A program made the translations under genes and the position numbers. A DNA stretch of 64,000 bases, taken from NCBI GenBank assembly GCA_030063045.1, contig JAQSEB010000093.1, positions 918,429 through 982,428 on the forward strand, read 5' to 3'. The notes under the pieces were generated by a model that made no database searches, was not told the DNA's origin, and worked only from the letters and a program-made list of their open reading frames with translations. Below, piece after piece: positions 37,064 through 55,385 of the stretch. This stretch comes from Pratylenchus scribneri. Taxonomy: Eukaryota > Nematoda > Chromadorea > Rhabditida > Pratylenchidae. Numbering within the stretch: the stretch's first letter is position 1; each line of letters opens with the position of its first letter.

Positions 37064-40000
37064 TTAGACTCCATTTTCCTCTTCATAGTATTGTTTTAGG
37101 CGAACATGCCAAGCCAAAGAGCCGCAGGCGCTGATGGTCCGGAATTGATGGCTATATGAAAAATTAAAATTAATTTTATATTTATAAATTAAATGTTCTT
37201 ACATTATTTTTCGTGGCAGAAAGTAGAGACAATTTTCGCGAAGCTTAATTAAAAATTATTTATTTATTTTTAAATATTTTTATAAAGTTTCACCGTGAAT
37301 TTAGCATATCGAATGCCTTCTCGTCGCATTGAATTCAGTTTAGCGTCTTCCACCCATTGTACACATTGGGTCATTGGTGGTTCGAAGAAATCAATCTGTA
37401 AAATAAAAAAGATGACAAAATGATATGAATGATAAATATTTTAATTATTATTTATTAGAGATGAAAAATAGAACGATATTCACTAATGTGATTTTTTTGG
37501 TTGGAATATTTAAGTTTTATTTCAATGATCCGGATTGTTCTAATTTATGCAAAAATCCCACCTGAAGAATATCGGCCACTCGTTGAAAATCGCCCGCATG
37601 AAAGCAAACAACTTCTTTCACAATACGTCCCATTCCGCGTTCGCCAGGTTTGATTTCTTTACTCTCACTTGCACTTCGAATTGCTTGCAAAATTCCTACG
37701 GCTCCTGTGGCATTTTGGCCGCCATCTTCGACAACAAAATCCGCATGGCACGGGGTTCGGTCCTCAAAAAGGAACTCTCGGCGTTCCAACAATCTGTGGA
37801 TGGAATATTTGGATTACTTTAAGAAGAAATTTAGAAAACAATCATAAATCAGAATTACAATTACAATTGCAAATCAGAATTACAATTACAATCGCAAATC
37901 AGAATTATATAATTGCAAATCAGAATTACAATTATAATTGCAAATCAGAATTACAATTACAATCGCAAATCAGAATTACAATTATAATTGCAAATCAGAA
38001 TTACAATTACAATTGCAAATCAGAATTACAATTATAATTGCAAATCAGAATTACAATTACAAATCAGAATTACAATTACAATCGCAAATCAGAATTACAA
38101 TTACAATCGCAAATCAGAATTACAATTACAATCGCAAATCAGAATTACAATTACAATCGCAAATCAGAATTACAATTACAATCGCAAATCAGAATTACAA
38201 TTACAATCGCAAATCAGAATTACAATTACAATCGCAAATCAGAATTACAATTACAATCGCAAATCAGAATTACAATTACAATCGCAAATCAGAATTACAA
38301 TTACAATCGCAAATCAGAATTACAATTACAATCGCAAATCAGAATTACAATTACAATTGCAAATCAGAATTACAATTACAATCGCAAATCAGAATTACAA
38401 TTACAATCGCAAATCAGAATTACAATTACAATCGCAAATCAGAATTACAATTACAATCGCAAATCAGAATTACAATTACAATCGCAAATCAGAATTACAA
38501 TTACAATCGCAAATCAGAATTACAATTACAATCGCAAATCAGAATTACAATTACAATTGCAAATCAGAATTACAATTACAATCGCAAATCAGAATTACAA
38601 TTACAACCGCAAATCAGAATTACAATTACAATCGCAAATCAGAATTACAATTACAATCGCAAATCAGAATTACAATTACAATCGCAAATCAGAATTACAA
38701 TTACAATCGCAAATCAGAATTACAATTACAATTGCAAATCAGAATTACAATTACAATCGCAAATCAGAATTACAATTACAATCGCAAATCAGAATTACAA
38801 TTACAATCGCAAATCAGAATTACAATTACAATCGCAAATCAGAATTACAATTACAATCGCAAATCAGAATTACAATTACAATCGCAAATCAGAATTACAA
38901 TTACAATCGCAAGTCAGAATTACAATTACAATTAAAAATCAGAATTACATTATAAATTTTGTAATTACAAATCAGAATAAAAAAATTAAAAATCAAAAAA
39001 AATTACTTCAATGCCATCGATCGCTGTTTTTGCCCTGTGCTCGCACGTCGTTGAATTTTTGATGCCACGGATTCCTTGGCCTCATCGGTGCGAATTAATT
39101 GCTCTCCGGGGCGACACCAATATATTGGACCATCATTTGATTCTTCAATTAATAAAAATTGTAAATTAACTTTAAGTTTATTGATTTAACCATTTGGCTT
39201 CCAATAAGCCTTAATTGAACGATCGCTCCAGGGCAAAAGCATTCGCAGGAATGGGCATTCTTCAAGTCGTCCAAGAATGTGCTAAATTGATTAAAATGTT
39301 TTCGAAAATTATTTTTATTAATAATTACCTCAAAATATTCCCCACATTCCTCTTGTTTTTTGCCAACCAACGTAACATTCATCAAAGGGCCACATCGGTA
39401 TGTTCCATTTTGATAGCTGCCCATCACTCGTTCATAATATTCGCCAATTCGAAGTGTTTCCACCAATTGTTTGTTTTGTTGTGAGCCCATTTTGACAGGC
39501 AATTTTGGGTATTTCATGCCGAGCAATTCCAGCACATTTTCCAAATATTCAACGGCATTTTCAACAATGCAAATAACAAATAATGGAGTCTAAAAATTAT
39601 TATTAAAATGGTAAAGAACCAAAAATATTTAACCTGGCCAATTTCAGCAAATCCAAATGAAATGAATTGGTCGGCGAATTTCTGTCGATCCTGCGATGAC
39701 AATTCATGTTGCAATTTTCGCCAATCACATCTCAAAATGCTCGCACCGCCATTTGGATGCGTTTCAATGTCAATATATTTTCGGAACTGTGAAATAAGAA
39801 AAAATAAATAATAAATTTAAAATGGATTTTACTCTTTCGGTGATTTTCGGTAATCCTTGAATTTTTCTGCCACATTTTTTCACATTTCCTCCGAACTTTT
39901 TTCTGTGCATTTCTTTCTTCTCAACAGCGGGTGTAAAATTTAAACTAAAATAAAGTTTTATAAATGAAAATGTTGTTTTCAATTTACCTTGGATTTTCAT

Positions 40001-40585
40001 TATTGTCATTTTGATTTTGATGCCGCTCTGCCGAAGAAGATGACCGTCCGCTGAATTTCTCTTCAATTGAGGTTGGTGTCAATTTTGGAGTATGCATTCG
40101 ATTTTGTGGTGGTTGGTGGCTTTCCACTTTTGGTATTTTTAATGTCAATGATTCGGTTGATTGATTTTGATGAGTGGTGGTTTTGTAATGTTTTTCCTCT
40201 TCCAAAAGATGATGTTCTCCGCCATGATGATCTTTTACATCCTTTTCATCCGTCGTTGTTGTTTCCTTGTTGGATTCCATCAATGTAAGATGTTTGGATT
40301 TTTTGGACATTATTGGAGAATGGTGCTCATTTCCATCATCTTTTAATTTCCTCTTCTGCTGCTGTTTATCCCGATCTTGAAGTTTGCTGGCTTTTTGTAA
40401 ATCCATGAGAATGGGATCTTCTGCCAGAAACATCTCAGATATCTGATAAAAATGAACATTTAATTACATAATTTTGACCTGATATTTTAAACCTTGTTTT
40501 GATATGATTCCGTTGTAATTTGATTTGGCCGATTCTTATTAATTAATGACGATTTATGTCCATATTCTGAATTTGCTGCATTCAT
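37064..40585 (-). CDS. dpy-21: DPY-21/RSBN1-family JmjC histone demethylase-like protein
   Basis: Transcript order: 40585-40493, 40442-39988, 39944-39833, 39786-39634, 39589-39329, 39281-39191, 39142-39007, 37793-37562, 37395-37294, 37243-37203, 37151-37064, giving 587 residues with consistent phases. After a Lys/His/Ser-rich N-terminus come RSBN1-family blocks: [75 protein letters not shown] and [20 protein letters not shown]. Worm DPY-21 removes one methyl from H4K20me2 in X dosage compensation; RSBN1 is the vertebrate relative. The iron-binding region here reads CFHAGDF. RSBN1 has CFHAEDF, so the acidic residue two after the His is Gly here. Worm DPY-21 is far longer (about 1,640 residues), so this N-terminus is short or incomplete. 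Intron 37794-39006 is mostly minisatellite. Confidence 0.88.
37845..38965 (+). repeat. 25-bp minisatellite in a dpy-21 intron
   Basis: About 44 units of the same 25-bp repeat as the lst-4 intron array, in the same strand orientation relative to its host gene. Units are nearly identical; most variants are C to T in the CAATCGC segment. Because 25 is not a multiple of three and the unit lacks TAA, TAG and TGA on the plus strand, all three forward frames stay open for over 300 codons. These frames are artefacts. Confidence 0.95.
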
Positions 40586-41089
40586 AATAATATTATGCTT
40601 TGGCCTGCTGGGTCCTTGGCTTGGCTTTTATTTGTGCCACAATTAATTAAAGAAATTTTCTGTAAATAAAAATATAAATTGTTGTAAAATAAAAATGGAA
40701 ATTAATTGAATTAATAAAAAGGTTTAGGAAGTTTAGGTTTACTACTACTACAACTACATCATATCATCATCATCATACCTAGCAATAGCAATAGCAAGTA
40801 AATATTAATTTGGCAATGCTTTGCTTTACTATTATACAAAGCGCATAGCCTATCTATACGCTATACCTATATTATTGAGTAGCTATAAACTATAATGCCG
40901 GTATTTTATACATCCAAGTCCCCGTAATTTTAGTCCTAGTATTTCTTTTGTAATTTGCAGGCAATTTTAGATAAGGTTTAAAAATAAAATAAGGTATAAT
41001 TCATTTCCTATTAATTAAAAATGATGACTCTATCTATTTTATATTATTAGACCAGATTATAATTAATTGAATTACAATTCGATAAAAAA
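40586..41089. promoter_or_regulatory. Divergent promoter region between dpy-21 and the SET gene
   Basis: About 500 bp lie between the two start codons. It includes a CTACTACTACAACTACATCA tract and a CATCATCAT tract (about 40738-40780), then AT-rich DNA. No known element can be assigned. Confidence 0.45.
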
Positions 41090-42408
41090 ATGAGCGCTGA
41101 ACCAGAGGCAAAACGAAAAAAGTTGGAAAGTCATATTGATGCTGAGGATAAACAGGTTCTTATTAAACTTCTCATTAAAATGATTAAATAAAAACTTTCA
41201 GGATTATAGCGCAGAAGCCCAAAAGGCATTGGAAGATTTGGACAAAGTGCAGGCCGATTTGGACAATCTTAATGAAGCGGCCAGTGAAGAGATATTGAAA
41301 GTTGAACAAAAATTCAATCAACAACGAAAACCTCATTTTGAGAAGCGGAATGATTTGATCAAACAAATTCCCAACTTCTGGGTTACCACTGTAAGCAATT
41401 TTGAATTGTTTTTGGATGGATTTAAATCAATTTAGTTCATCAATCATCCTCAAATCAGCAACATTTTGGAAGAGGAAGAGGAGGAATGTTTGCATTATTT
41501 GACCAAAGTGGAGGTTAACTATTTAATTGAAAACCAACTTTCAATTCAATTAATTTTTATAGATTGAAGAATTTGAAGACATCAAAGCGGGATATAAGTT
41601 AAAGGTTTGAGTTAATTGAATATTCAAATAAATCCTTAAAAAAAGTTTTCATTTGATCCAAATCCTTATTTCGAAAATACCGAGGTCATCAAGGAGTACA
41701 ACTGGTCGAACAATGAGCCAAAATGTACAACCACAACAATTCAATGGAAGACTGGAAAGCAAAAGGTTTGCATCAATGGATTTAGGAATATAAAAAGGAT
41801 TATAAACATTTACAATTTCCTGGAACCATTTTCATTATGAGTTTCAGCAATTTAAACCATCATAAAATGGGCTGAATATCATTAGTCATTTAGAATTCTC
41901 GAATACAAAATCTAATTAAATTCCCACATTTCATTCATTCACTGGGGTCCGGAGTTCAGGCCACAGCAAAAAAATCACTATTTAGGCGCTAGCAAACTTT
42001 TTAAACTAGTGGAAATCTTAGGCGCAATTTTTCCGATTTTTTTTAGTTTAATTTGGAGGTTGACCACCTAATTTATATTTACTTAATTGAACGAATAATC
42101 GCATAAAATTCATTGACAAAATTTAGCTCGCAAATGGGACCGGAAAAAACAACACAGACCGAAACTTCTTCAAATGGCTTTGCGACGAGTCCGACCCAAT
42201 GTCAGATGACATTGCTGAGGTTAAATTCCTTCCAATTTACAAAAATAAATATTTAAATTCCTTTCAGATTATCAAGGATGATATTTGGCCAAATCCCCTG
42301 CAGTATTTCCTGGCACCGGACATTGAAACTGCGGATGAAGAGGGCGGCGAAGAGGAAGAGGATTATTTGGAGGATGATGGCGAAGGGAATGAGGAACTTG
42401 GGGATTAA
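41090..42408 (+). CDS. spr-2: SET/NAP-family histone chaperone
   Basis: Exons 41090-41155, 41202-41390, 41436-41513, 41563-41604, 41646-41765, 42127-42219, 42268-42408 encode 242 residues. The N-terminus has a basic patch (EAKRKKLE), then the long dimerisation helix ([20 protein letters not shown] and onward). The earmuff domain carries [14 protein letters not shown] and FSFDPNPYF. The C-terminus is the acidic tail typical of SET ([20 protein letters not shown]). SET proteins bind histones, block acetylation and inhibit PP2A. In the worm, spr-2 is the SET-like member whose loss bypasses presenilin; I use that name by family, not by proven orthology. The fifth intron is unusually long (361 bp). 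Confidence 0.9.
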
Positions 42409-43121
42409 TTGATGATATTTGGGGGAATGGGATTTGATTCATTTTATATCCTCCTAAGCATCCATTCAAAAATGTTATGTTAACCGTATTTAATTAAATC
42501 TCAATTTATACACCATTTTATCATTTTGGAATCGATGGCACTTTTTTAACTCAATTTTCAATTTAAATAAATCAAATAAATAAATTGATACATTTTTCAA
42601 ATATTTATTCCACACTGAAAAAAACTAAATTTGGAGATTCAAGTGCGCTTTATGTGCAGAAAAAACGGGCCATAATAAAATGAACAAAATTAAAGTGGGG
42701 GAGGGAGAAGAAAAAGAGAGGCGGATTGATTAGAATTAAAATCCAAAATATTGGAAAAATACATTTCGGTTTTTTGTTTTGAATTGAAATGTGTGAAAAT
42801 ATTGAAAGAATGATTGGGTGCTGGCATTTTCATTTGCTTTGAATGAAAGAAAATTGCATATTTTAATGGAGTGTTGAAGAAAATTTCGGATAGATCCAAT
42901 CAAAAAAAAAAGTTTGAAAGAAATTGGAAAAAATGTTTTTGTTTTAACCGCGCTCCTCCATTTAGAATTAAAAGATATTTGGAAATGATAAAATGATGGA
43001 AGAATAATAATTAAAAATTAAAATGTTTAAATTTAGGTAGAGACAAATAAAATTAATGAGATTTTTGGGAGCAAGAAAAATGCATTCATTCATTCATCTT
43101 TGGGTGGTTTTGGTTTTTTGT
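42409..43121. other. Convergent 3' region between the SET gene and mbk-2
   Basis: AT-rich DNA with AATAAA-like signals and no open frame of note. It should hold the 3' untranslated regions of both genes. Confidence 0.5.
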
Positions 43122-48985
<5,864 letters not shown>

Positions 48986-49372
48986 CTAAATTGCTTGTAA
49001 AAATTAGGAGAGATTGGATTTCTGTCCAAATAATTGATAATTAAATGGTGGTAAATAAATAAATTGATTAAGTAATCTAGAATGGAAGGAATGGATGGAA
49101 AGGGAAAATCTTTTGATCTATTAAGAAAATTAAACAATGAAACTGAATCTACAACTTCATGTTAGACTTTAGCTAAAAATTCATTTAATTGATGAGAATT
49201 TTAGATGCCCAATCTTGGCAAAAATTGAAGAATTAGATGATCGAAGATTGGATTGAATTAAAAATAAAACTATAAATAATCTTCACTCTTTTGTTTGATA
49301 ATTTGATTAATGAGTCTACGAGGCACAATCTATCTTTATTTGCTTGTTAAGTAGAAGCATTTTAATCGGAAA
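48986..49372. other. AT-rich intergenic stretch upstream of mbk-2
   Basis: Contains the probable mbk-2 promoter. No distinct element or gene is visible. Confidence 0.4.
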
Positions 49373-49495
49373 AGCTTAATTGTCCCTCAAAATGGGCTGA
49401 ATTTTACATCAAATTTTCCTCTACATCAAAAGGGGCTGAATTTTGCATCAAATCGAGCGGGAATTTGAATTTTTCCCATTAATTCCTCTTCTCAT

Positions 49496-49836
49496 CAGGG
49501 ATCTCAGAATGTACCCCTACGGGGGGCATTTGCCCCCTTTTTGAAATTTTGCCCCCTTTTGTGCCCCCCGAGCCGAGTTGCCCCCTAAATGCCCCCTATT
49601 GATTTTTTGTTAAAATTTTCCCCAAATGGGTCATTTTTCTTCAAAATTTTTCGCTGCGCGGCCATTTTTTGGTCTAATTTTTCGCTGCGCGGCCATTATT
49701 GATAAAAATTTTCGGAGTTTTGGCACTTTTTAAAACTGCCCCCCAAAATGTCCCCTTTTTTAATGAAAATGCCCCCCAGATGCCCCCTTTTTTTCGCCAA
49801 ATGCCCCCCAAACCGAAAAACCATCTGAGATCCCTG
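49496..49836. mobile_element. Small TIR element with TGCCCCC motifs
   Basis: Ends are perfect 13-bp inverted repeats, CAGGGATCTCAGA and TCTGAGATCCCTG. The 341-bp body is full of TGCCCCC runs and has two copies of TTTTCGCTGCGCGGCCATT near 49650 and 49677. CAGGG ends suggest a hAT-type nonautonomous element, but the 8-bp flanks only partly match. It lies inside the larger foldback element. Confidence 0.6.
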
Positions 49837-50408
49837 TCTTCTCTCTTCTCAACACAAATATCCATGATCGTCTTTGATCCAATCTAAATATTTCTAATAA
49901 ATATTTTTTCAATAATAATATCTATAATTGATTTAAATATAAATTAAGGCCACTAGAAGGTCGGGGAAATATAACAGAGGCCCGGAAAATGCGCGGGATA
50001 TATCCAGATATAGGGGATTAAGGTGGATATAGGGGGCTCGAAATGAAATGGCCTGAAAGGCCATTGGAAGGTCAGGGAAATGTAATAGAGACCCGGAGAG
50101 TGCGCGGGATTACGCCGGATAAAGGTGGATATACGTGGATTAAGGGGGATTAAGCCCTGAAATTGATGGAAAATTATCCGGCGGGCCAGTGGAAGGTTGA
50201 AAGAGTCGCGGAACTAAGCCGGTTATAGGAGGATTAAGATGGATATAGGGGAATTAAGCCGGATGTCTAGTTAGGGGCTAGGGATTTGGGTTATGGTCGG
50301 CATGGGATTTAGGGGCTAGGGGCTTAGGATTAGGGGCTCGGAGCATAGGAATCTCGCGAAATCGGAAGCAAAACAGCTTAAAACAGGACTCGAGCCCATC
50401 TATTTTGG

Positions 50409-51000
50409 GGCTTAAACAACTTAATCCCCATATATCCACCTTAATCCCCCTATATCCACCTTAATAATCCCGCGCATTCTCCGGGCCTCAATTATACTTC
50501 ACCGACCTTTCTAGTGGCCTTCCGAGTCATTTCCAATCAAATTCTGGGCTTAATCCCTCTATATCCACCTTAATCCCCCTATATCCGGCGTAATCCCGCG
50601 CATTCTCCTGGCCTCAATTATACTTCACCGACCTTTCTAGTGGCCTTCCGAGTCATTTCCAATCAATTTCTGGGCTTAATCCCTCTATATCCACCTTAAT
50701 CCCCCTATATCCGGCGTAATCCCGCGCATTCTCCTGGCCTCAATTATACTTCACCGACCTTTCTAGTGGCCTTCCGAGTCATTTCCAATCAAATTCTGGG
50801 CTTAATCCCTCTATATCCACCTTAATCCCCCTATATCCGGCGTAATCCCGCGCATTCTCCTGGCCTCAATTATACTTCACCGACCTTTCTAGTGGCCTTC
50901 CGAGTCATTTCCAATCAATTTCTGGGCTTAATCCCTCTATATCCACCTTAATCCCCCTATATCCACCTTAATCCCCCTATATCCGGCATAATCCCGAGTA
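50409..51000 (+). repeat. 126-bp satellite, about four and a half copies
   Basis: Units begin GGGCTTAATCCCTCTATATC near 50545, 50671, 50797 and 50923. Each contains CGCGCATTCTCCTGGCCTCA and CTAGTGGCCTTCCGAG. Copies are nearly identical. Short internal repeats of CCTTAATCCCCCTATAT-type blocks vary at the array ends. Confidence 0.9.
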
Positions 51001-51202
51001 TCTTCTTTTTGACTTCCCCGCACCCCAGGAATGTCCCAAAATCGTTTTATATTATTTACAACTTGAAAAACAAATTCCCCCGATTTGGTGCAAAATTCAG
51101 CCCCTTTTGATGTAAAGGAAAATTTGATGCAAAATTCAGCCCCTTTTGATGTAGAGGAAAATTTGATGTAAAATTCAGCCCATTTTGAGGGACAATTAAG
51201 CC

Positions 51203-52140
51203 GCACGTCATTTTAATAAGCGAAGCGAAGCGTGAAAAAAATTAAATTTTATTTACGGTACAGGATATTCGTTTTATTTTCAAATTTTTATTTGGCTAAA
51301 GAATATTTATGGGTTCATTTTTCATCATTTTTTTTATTGATTTTTTCATCCTCAGCCAGCCGCAGCCCTCAGTTCAGTTGTTTTTTGCATTACATTTGCA
51401 TTTCATTTTGCAATTTAATGATTAAATAAATTTAGCTTAGCCAGAACCTAAAGCCCAAGCATTTTTTGACAAATCCTTGGTAAAGCATTAGCCTGCTTTA
51501 ACTGAATTCTTTGCACCAAGATTCTTGATTCATATTAGGATAGGACCCTCCCTCCTATATAACATTGCAGTGTAATGTGATGTAGTGCACGCGATATCCA
51601 ATTCTAGATTACAAATTTCTTATCAATGTTAGAATTAGAAGTTAGAACCAAAACCAAGTAATGATTCATAAAAATCAATTCTATTTAAACATTTATTTCA
51701 AATCGAATTTTTAGAAATTTAGAAGCCAATTAAATATTAAACTGAGCAACTATTCATTCATTCAAACAAATTTATTATTCAATCAACTATGGACAGTAGT
51801 GGGTCATTAGACAACCGTATGCATATGCAAGCGATTTCCTAAGCTCTTAGTTAAGCGAACATCTTTAGGCTTACTTTTTTTAAGGAATGACCTTGAGATT
51901 TTAGTGGGTCATTAGACAACCGTATGAGTTTGAGAGCGATTTCCTAAGCTCTTAGTTAAGCGAACATCTTTAGGCTTACTTTTTTTAAGAAATGACCTTG
52001 AGACTTTTTAAGAAATGACCTTGAGACTTAGAGCCAAAAAGAAATGACTTACTTTTTTTAAACGATTACCTAATCGATCACTTTTAACCATATGTTATTT
52101 CTTTATCGATCCTTCAAGGTCATTTCATCGACCTAGAAAA
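51203..52140. other. Noncoding stretch with a 106-bp tandem duplication
   Basis: Two copies of a block starting GTGGGTCATTAGACAACCGT and containing CGATTTCCTAAGCTCTTAGT lie at about 51797-51902 and 51903-52020. The second copy carries a short extra AGAAATGACCTTGAGACTT repeat. No gene is seen. Confidence 0.7.
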
Positions 52141-54210
52141 AGAAAATGAAGGAGGAAGGACGACCCAAAAAAATGGAAGCAAGGATTGATTTAAAACAAA
52201 TGAAGAGGATAGAGAAAAATAATTTTATATTCTTTTCTATTGTCCCTTTCATTTTTTCATTCCAATCCTATTTGAATAAAAAGTAAACAATGAAATTAGA
52301 GAAAAAGAATTAATATATTTTTTGTTTATTCTTTTTCAAATGTTGTCTATCTAAACTAAACTCTGAAAAAAATGTAAATTCGCTTCCACATATTTTTGGA
52401 TCATCCCCTCCGGTCTTTTTTAGGGACCATCCTCTAAAAGCCAATAGGATTGGCTTACTTTTTTTTAAACGGTTACCTAATCGACCACTTTTTTGGCCGC
52501 CTGTCTAGTCAATATCCGACCAATCGACTCTCCTGCCTCAATGACCACATCTGTTATCTCCGATTCAAGATCATCGAGGAAAAGTGGAAGGAAGGAGGTG
52601 AAGAGAATGGACCGAGAAGAAGTAAGAAATGAGTGGCTATTGTCTAACTCCCACATGTCAACCGTATTAATATGTCTTAGTTTATTTTTATTTTTATTTT
52701 CTCTAACCAATATACATCTATAAACAAATTTCGTAATCAATTAAGCTTATATCTAAATAGTGATCCTCTGAGAAAACTTGGCTCATGAAAGGAAGAAAGG
52801 GAAAGGAATAGAAAAAGGATGGAATGAGAAAACTATGGACTTTTTCAATATTCTCGATTATTAAATTTGATTTTTTAATAGATTATTATAAGGGAAGTGG
52901 AAGATATGGATACTGTCGACTTTGATCTCATAAATTTTGGAAGAGAATTTGTTTATGAACCGAGAGGAAATGAAGAGGAAAAAAATTATGATCTCGAATT
53001 TTTTAAATTGTAATAAAACTAATTAATGAAAGATAGTAGAAGGAAAGATGGGACGAAAGGAGGAATGGTAAATGTGAAAATTCTCAATGTATTGTAGTGA
53101 TTCTCAAGAATTTTTAATCACGAATTATTTATTAATAAATCAATATTTGATTATTTGAGTAGTTTACATTGGATATGGATTTGACTTTTGGATAAATTTC
53201 CACTTAGTCATGTGACCGTGAACATGGAATGAATTCTCGATGTATTGTACTGATTCCCGAGAATTTTTAATTTAGTGGACCGTAATAAAGAGATAATCAT
53301 TTATCATTAAAATGAGAAAGCATTATCTTTTGCCTTATTCCAACCCGAAAAGAAGTAAAGGAAATCCCCAAAATAGAAAAGGGGGTGGAATGGGGAAAAT
53401 GAATAACTTTGGAATTTTTTCACTATTATCGATTATTAAATTTAATTTATTACGGATTATTTGTCATGGTAAGTAGAGGATATTTGTACTCTCGACTTTG
53501 ATGGTCTCATTCTTGAAATTCAATTCATCTGGAACAGAAACTACTGTTGACTTCAAAGAGCCGAGAAGAAAATATTGTTCGATGAATGAATTCCTGATGA
53601 ATTAGGCCTTTGATCTTTACTTATCTATAAATGAATTGTCTGGTGAAAATTACTAAAATAAAAAGAATAAAATGATAGGTCATAGGTAGGAGAAGGAAGG
53701 ATTAGATGTGTAGGTGCAAAATTTGAACTCGGAATGAGCTTTGGATATATTTTCCTGATACTCAATAATTTTTATAAGGCTGCGGATTTTTTTTCGACAA
53801 AATAAGATTCTTTTGTCGACAAAATAAAACCCCAATTTTGTCGACAAAAAAAATATTTTACTCATTTTATAATCATTAATTACTAATTATTTGATTATTT
53901 TCACAATTCACACAGTTTCCCATTGAATGTTGATTTGAATTAGACACCTAGGTGGGTGAGTTTGGAATTAAGACTGTATCCTCCATCAGTTACTCGAGCT
54001 AATTCCTCTATTAAAAATTGGTCAATTTGACCTTGACCATTTATTGGCTCAATCAAAATAGACCCATTTACCTAAAACATAGACATCATGGACCCTAAAC
54101 CTAAAAACCTAGCCATAGCCAAAATGAGCGAAACCTATTTTATTAAATGATTAAATATGATTAAGTGAGTAAATCTTAATTATAATACATCATTAGTGAA
54201 TGAATTTGGA

Positions 54211-54627
54211 TCAATTAAATGAGCGGTTTCGTTTCGTCTTATTCTTGAGCATCCTCATTCTCATCCATTTGAGCTTCTTCATCTTTCTCGCAATTGAGGT
54301 CAATTTACACTGAGCCAATTTACGTTGAGTCAAAACAGCCGCAGCCAATGACCGACGATGCTTTATGTTTGGCTTAGCCAATGAACGAGGATGTCGAATG
54401 TTATCCTGAAGATTGAAGATTGGAGTGGGAGGACGAATTCTCGGCCGAATAACCTTTCGTATAGGTGAAATTGAGGTAGGAATTAATAGCTTTCTTACAG
54501 GTAAAACCGAGCCAGACCAAGGCGAAGCCGGCGGAGATGATTCCATTTTCGTCGGCTCAATTTTAATTGATAAAGATTTAATAGAAATTTTGGAAAAAAG
54601 ACGGGAGAGCTCATGAAATTCGGCCAT
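54211..54627 (-). CDS. Possible terminal exon of an unknown basic protein
   Basis: A 138-codon minus-strand frame starts MAEFHELSRLFSKIS and ends in a very basic tail (MKKLKWMRMRMLKNKTKRNR). The middle is rich in Pro, Arg and Ile (ISPIRKVIRPRIRPP). An acceptor-like TTTTCTAG lies just upstream on the minus strand, so this could be a last exon. I recognise no family. The base composition differs from the surrounding repeat modules, which is the main reason to list it. Confidence 0.3.
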   Translation of the reverse strand: MAEFHELSRLFSKISIKSLSIKIEPTKMESSPPASPWSGSVLPVRKLLIPTSISPIRKVIRPRIRPPTPIFNLQDNIRHPRSLAKPNIKHRRSLAAAVLTQRKLAQCKLTSIARKMKKLKWMRMRMLKNKTKRNRSFN

Positions 54628-55104
54628 TGGAGTCAATTCTAGAAAATGGATAAAAAATGAAATGGATTTTGTGTTAGGAAATCTTTTTATGGGTCAGAAA
54701 TCGGAGATTTCATAGACATAAACAAATTATATGATCAATCAAGCCCATACTTGTTCATCCTTTTCGAAAACTTGACACCAGAAATAAGGAAAGAAAATGC
54801 TTAGAGAATGGGAAAAACAAATAAAAAATAACTACGTACTTTACACTATTCTTGATTATTAAAATTAATTTCGATTCTGAAGGGAAGTCGAAGATATTTT
54901 TTCTCATTCTAGAAATTCCATTCATCTGGACTAAAAACTATTGATGACTCGAATGGGACGAAGAAGAAAAATACTACTCGATGAATGAATTTCTGATGGA
55001 TTAGGTCTTTGATCTCAACTTTACCATGATAAGAAAATATTATATTAAAATTAATTCATGGTTATCGACTCAATGGGAAGATGGAAGAATTGGGACTTTT
55101 GGTT

Positions 55105-55385
55105 GCGGGAAATTGGTAGAATGGGGACTAACTGGAGTGTAAGAGAAGTGGTAAGAATGTGGACAAACTGGAGGGTACCAGACGGCGTGGGGACGAACTA
55201 CAATGTGTGAGAACTGAGAAGTGGTAAGAACGGGGACAAATTGAAGTACGATAAGTTGGAAGAATGGGGACGAATTGAGGGTACCAGAACTTGAAAGAAT
55301 GGGGATAAATTGGGGTACGATAAGCTGGAAGAATGGAGATGAATTGAAGGTTACGAGAAATGGTAAGAATGGGGGACAAACTGGA
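55105..55385 (+). repeat. Degenerate short tandem repeat
   Basis: GGTAAGAATGGGGACAAACTGG-like units of 18-45 bp recur about nine times with variable joiners. A weaker piece reappears near 57846-57905. The minus-strand frame across it reads as repetitive Pro-Phe text and is not a gene. Confidence 0.7.

Larger units (their letters stand above)
49373..51202. mobile_element. 1.8 kb foldback element with about 80-bp inverted ends
   Basis: The left end (AGCTTAATTGTCCCTCAAAA onward to about 49455) is the reverse complement of the right end (about 51120-51202, ending GAGGGACAATTAAGC). Between them satellite units run in one orientation at 49945-50250 and in the other at 50409-51000, so the whole interior is roughly a foldback. 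A short GGGGCTAGGGGCTTAGG tract sits at the turn (about 50280-50345). No transposase frame is visible. Confidence 0.7.

Noticed and set aside
37669..39062. Three overlapping plus-strand frames of 122 to 374 codons (NYNYN, SELQLQ and RITITIA repeats)
   Set aside because: They arise from a stop-free 25-bp repeat inside a dpy-21 intron on the opposite strand.
50937..51206. 89-codon minus-strand frame with GAEFC repeats
   Set aside because: It is the reverse reading of satellite units and the foldback terminal repeat.
52477..52740. 87-codon minus-strand frame ending LTRQAAKKVVD
   Set aside because: Part reads like protein (LDDLESEITDVVIEAGESIG), but the opposite strand is open too, there is no family match, and it sits at the edge of the repeat-module array. 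Too weak to call.
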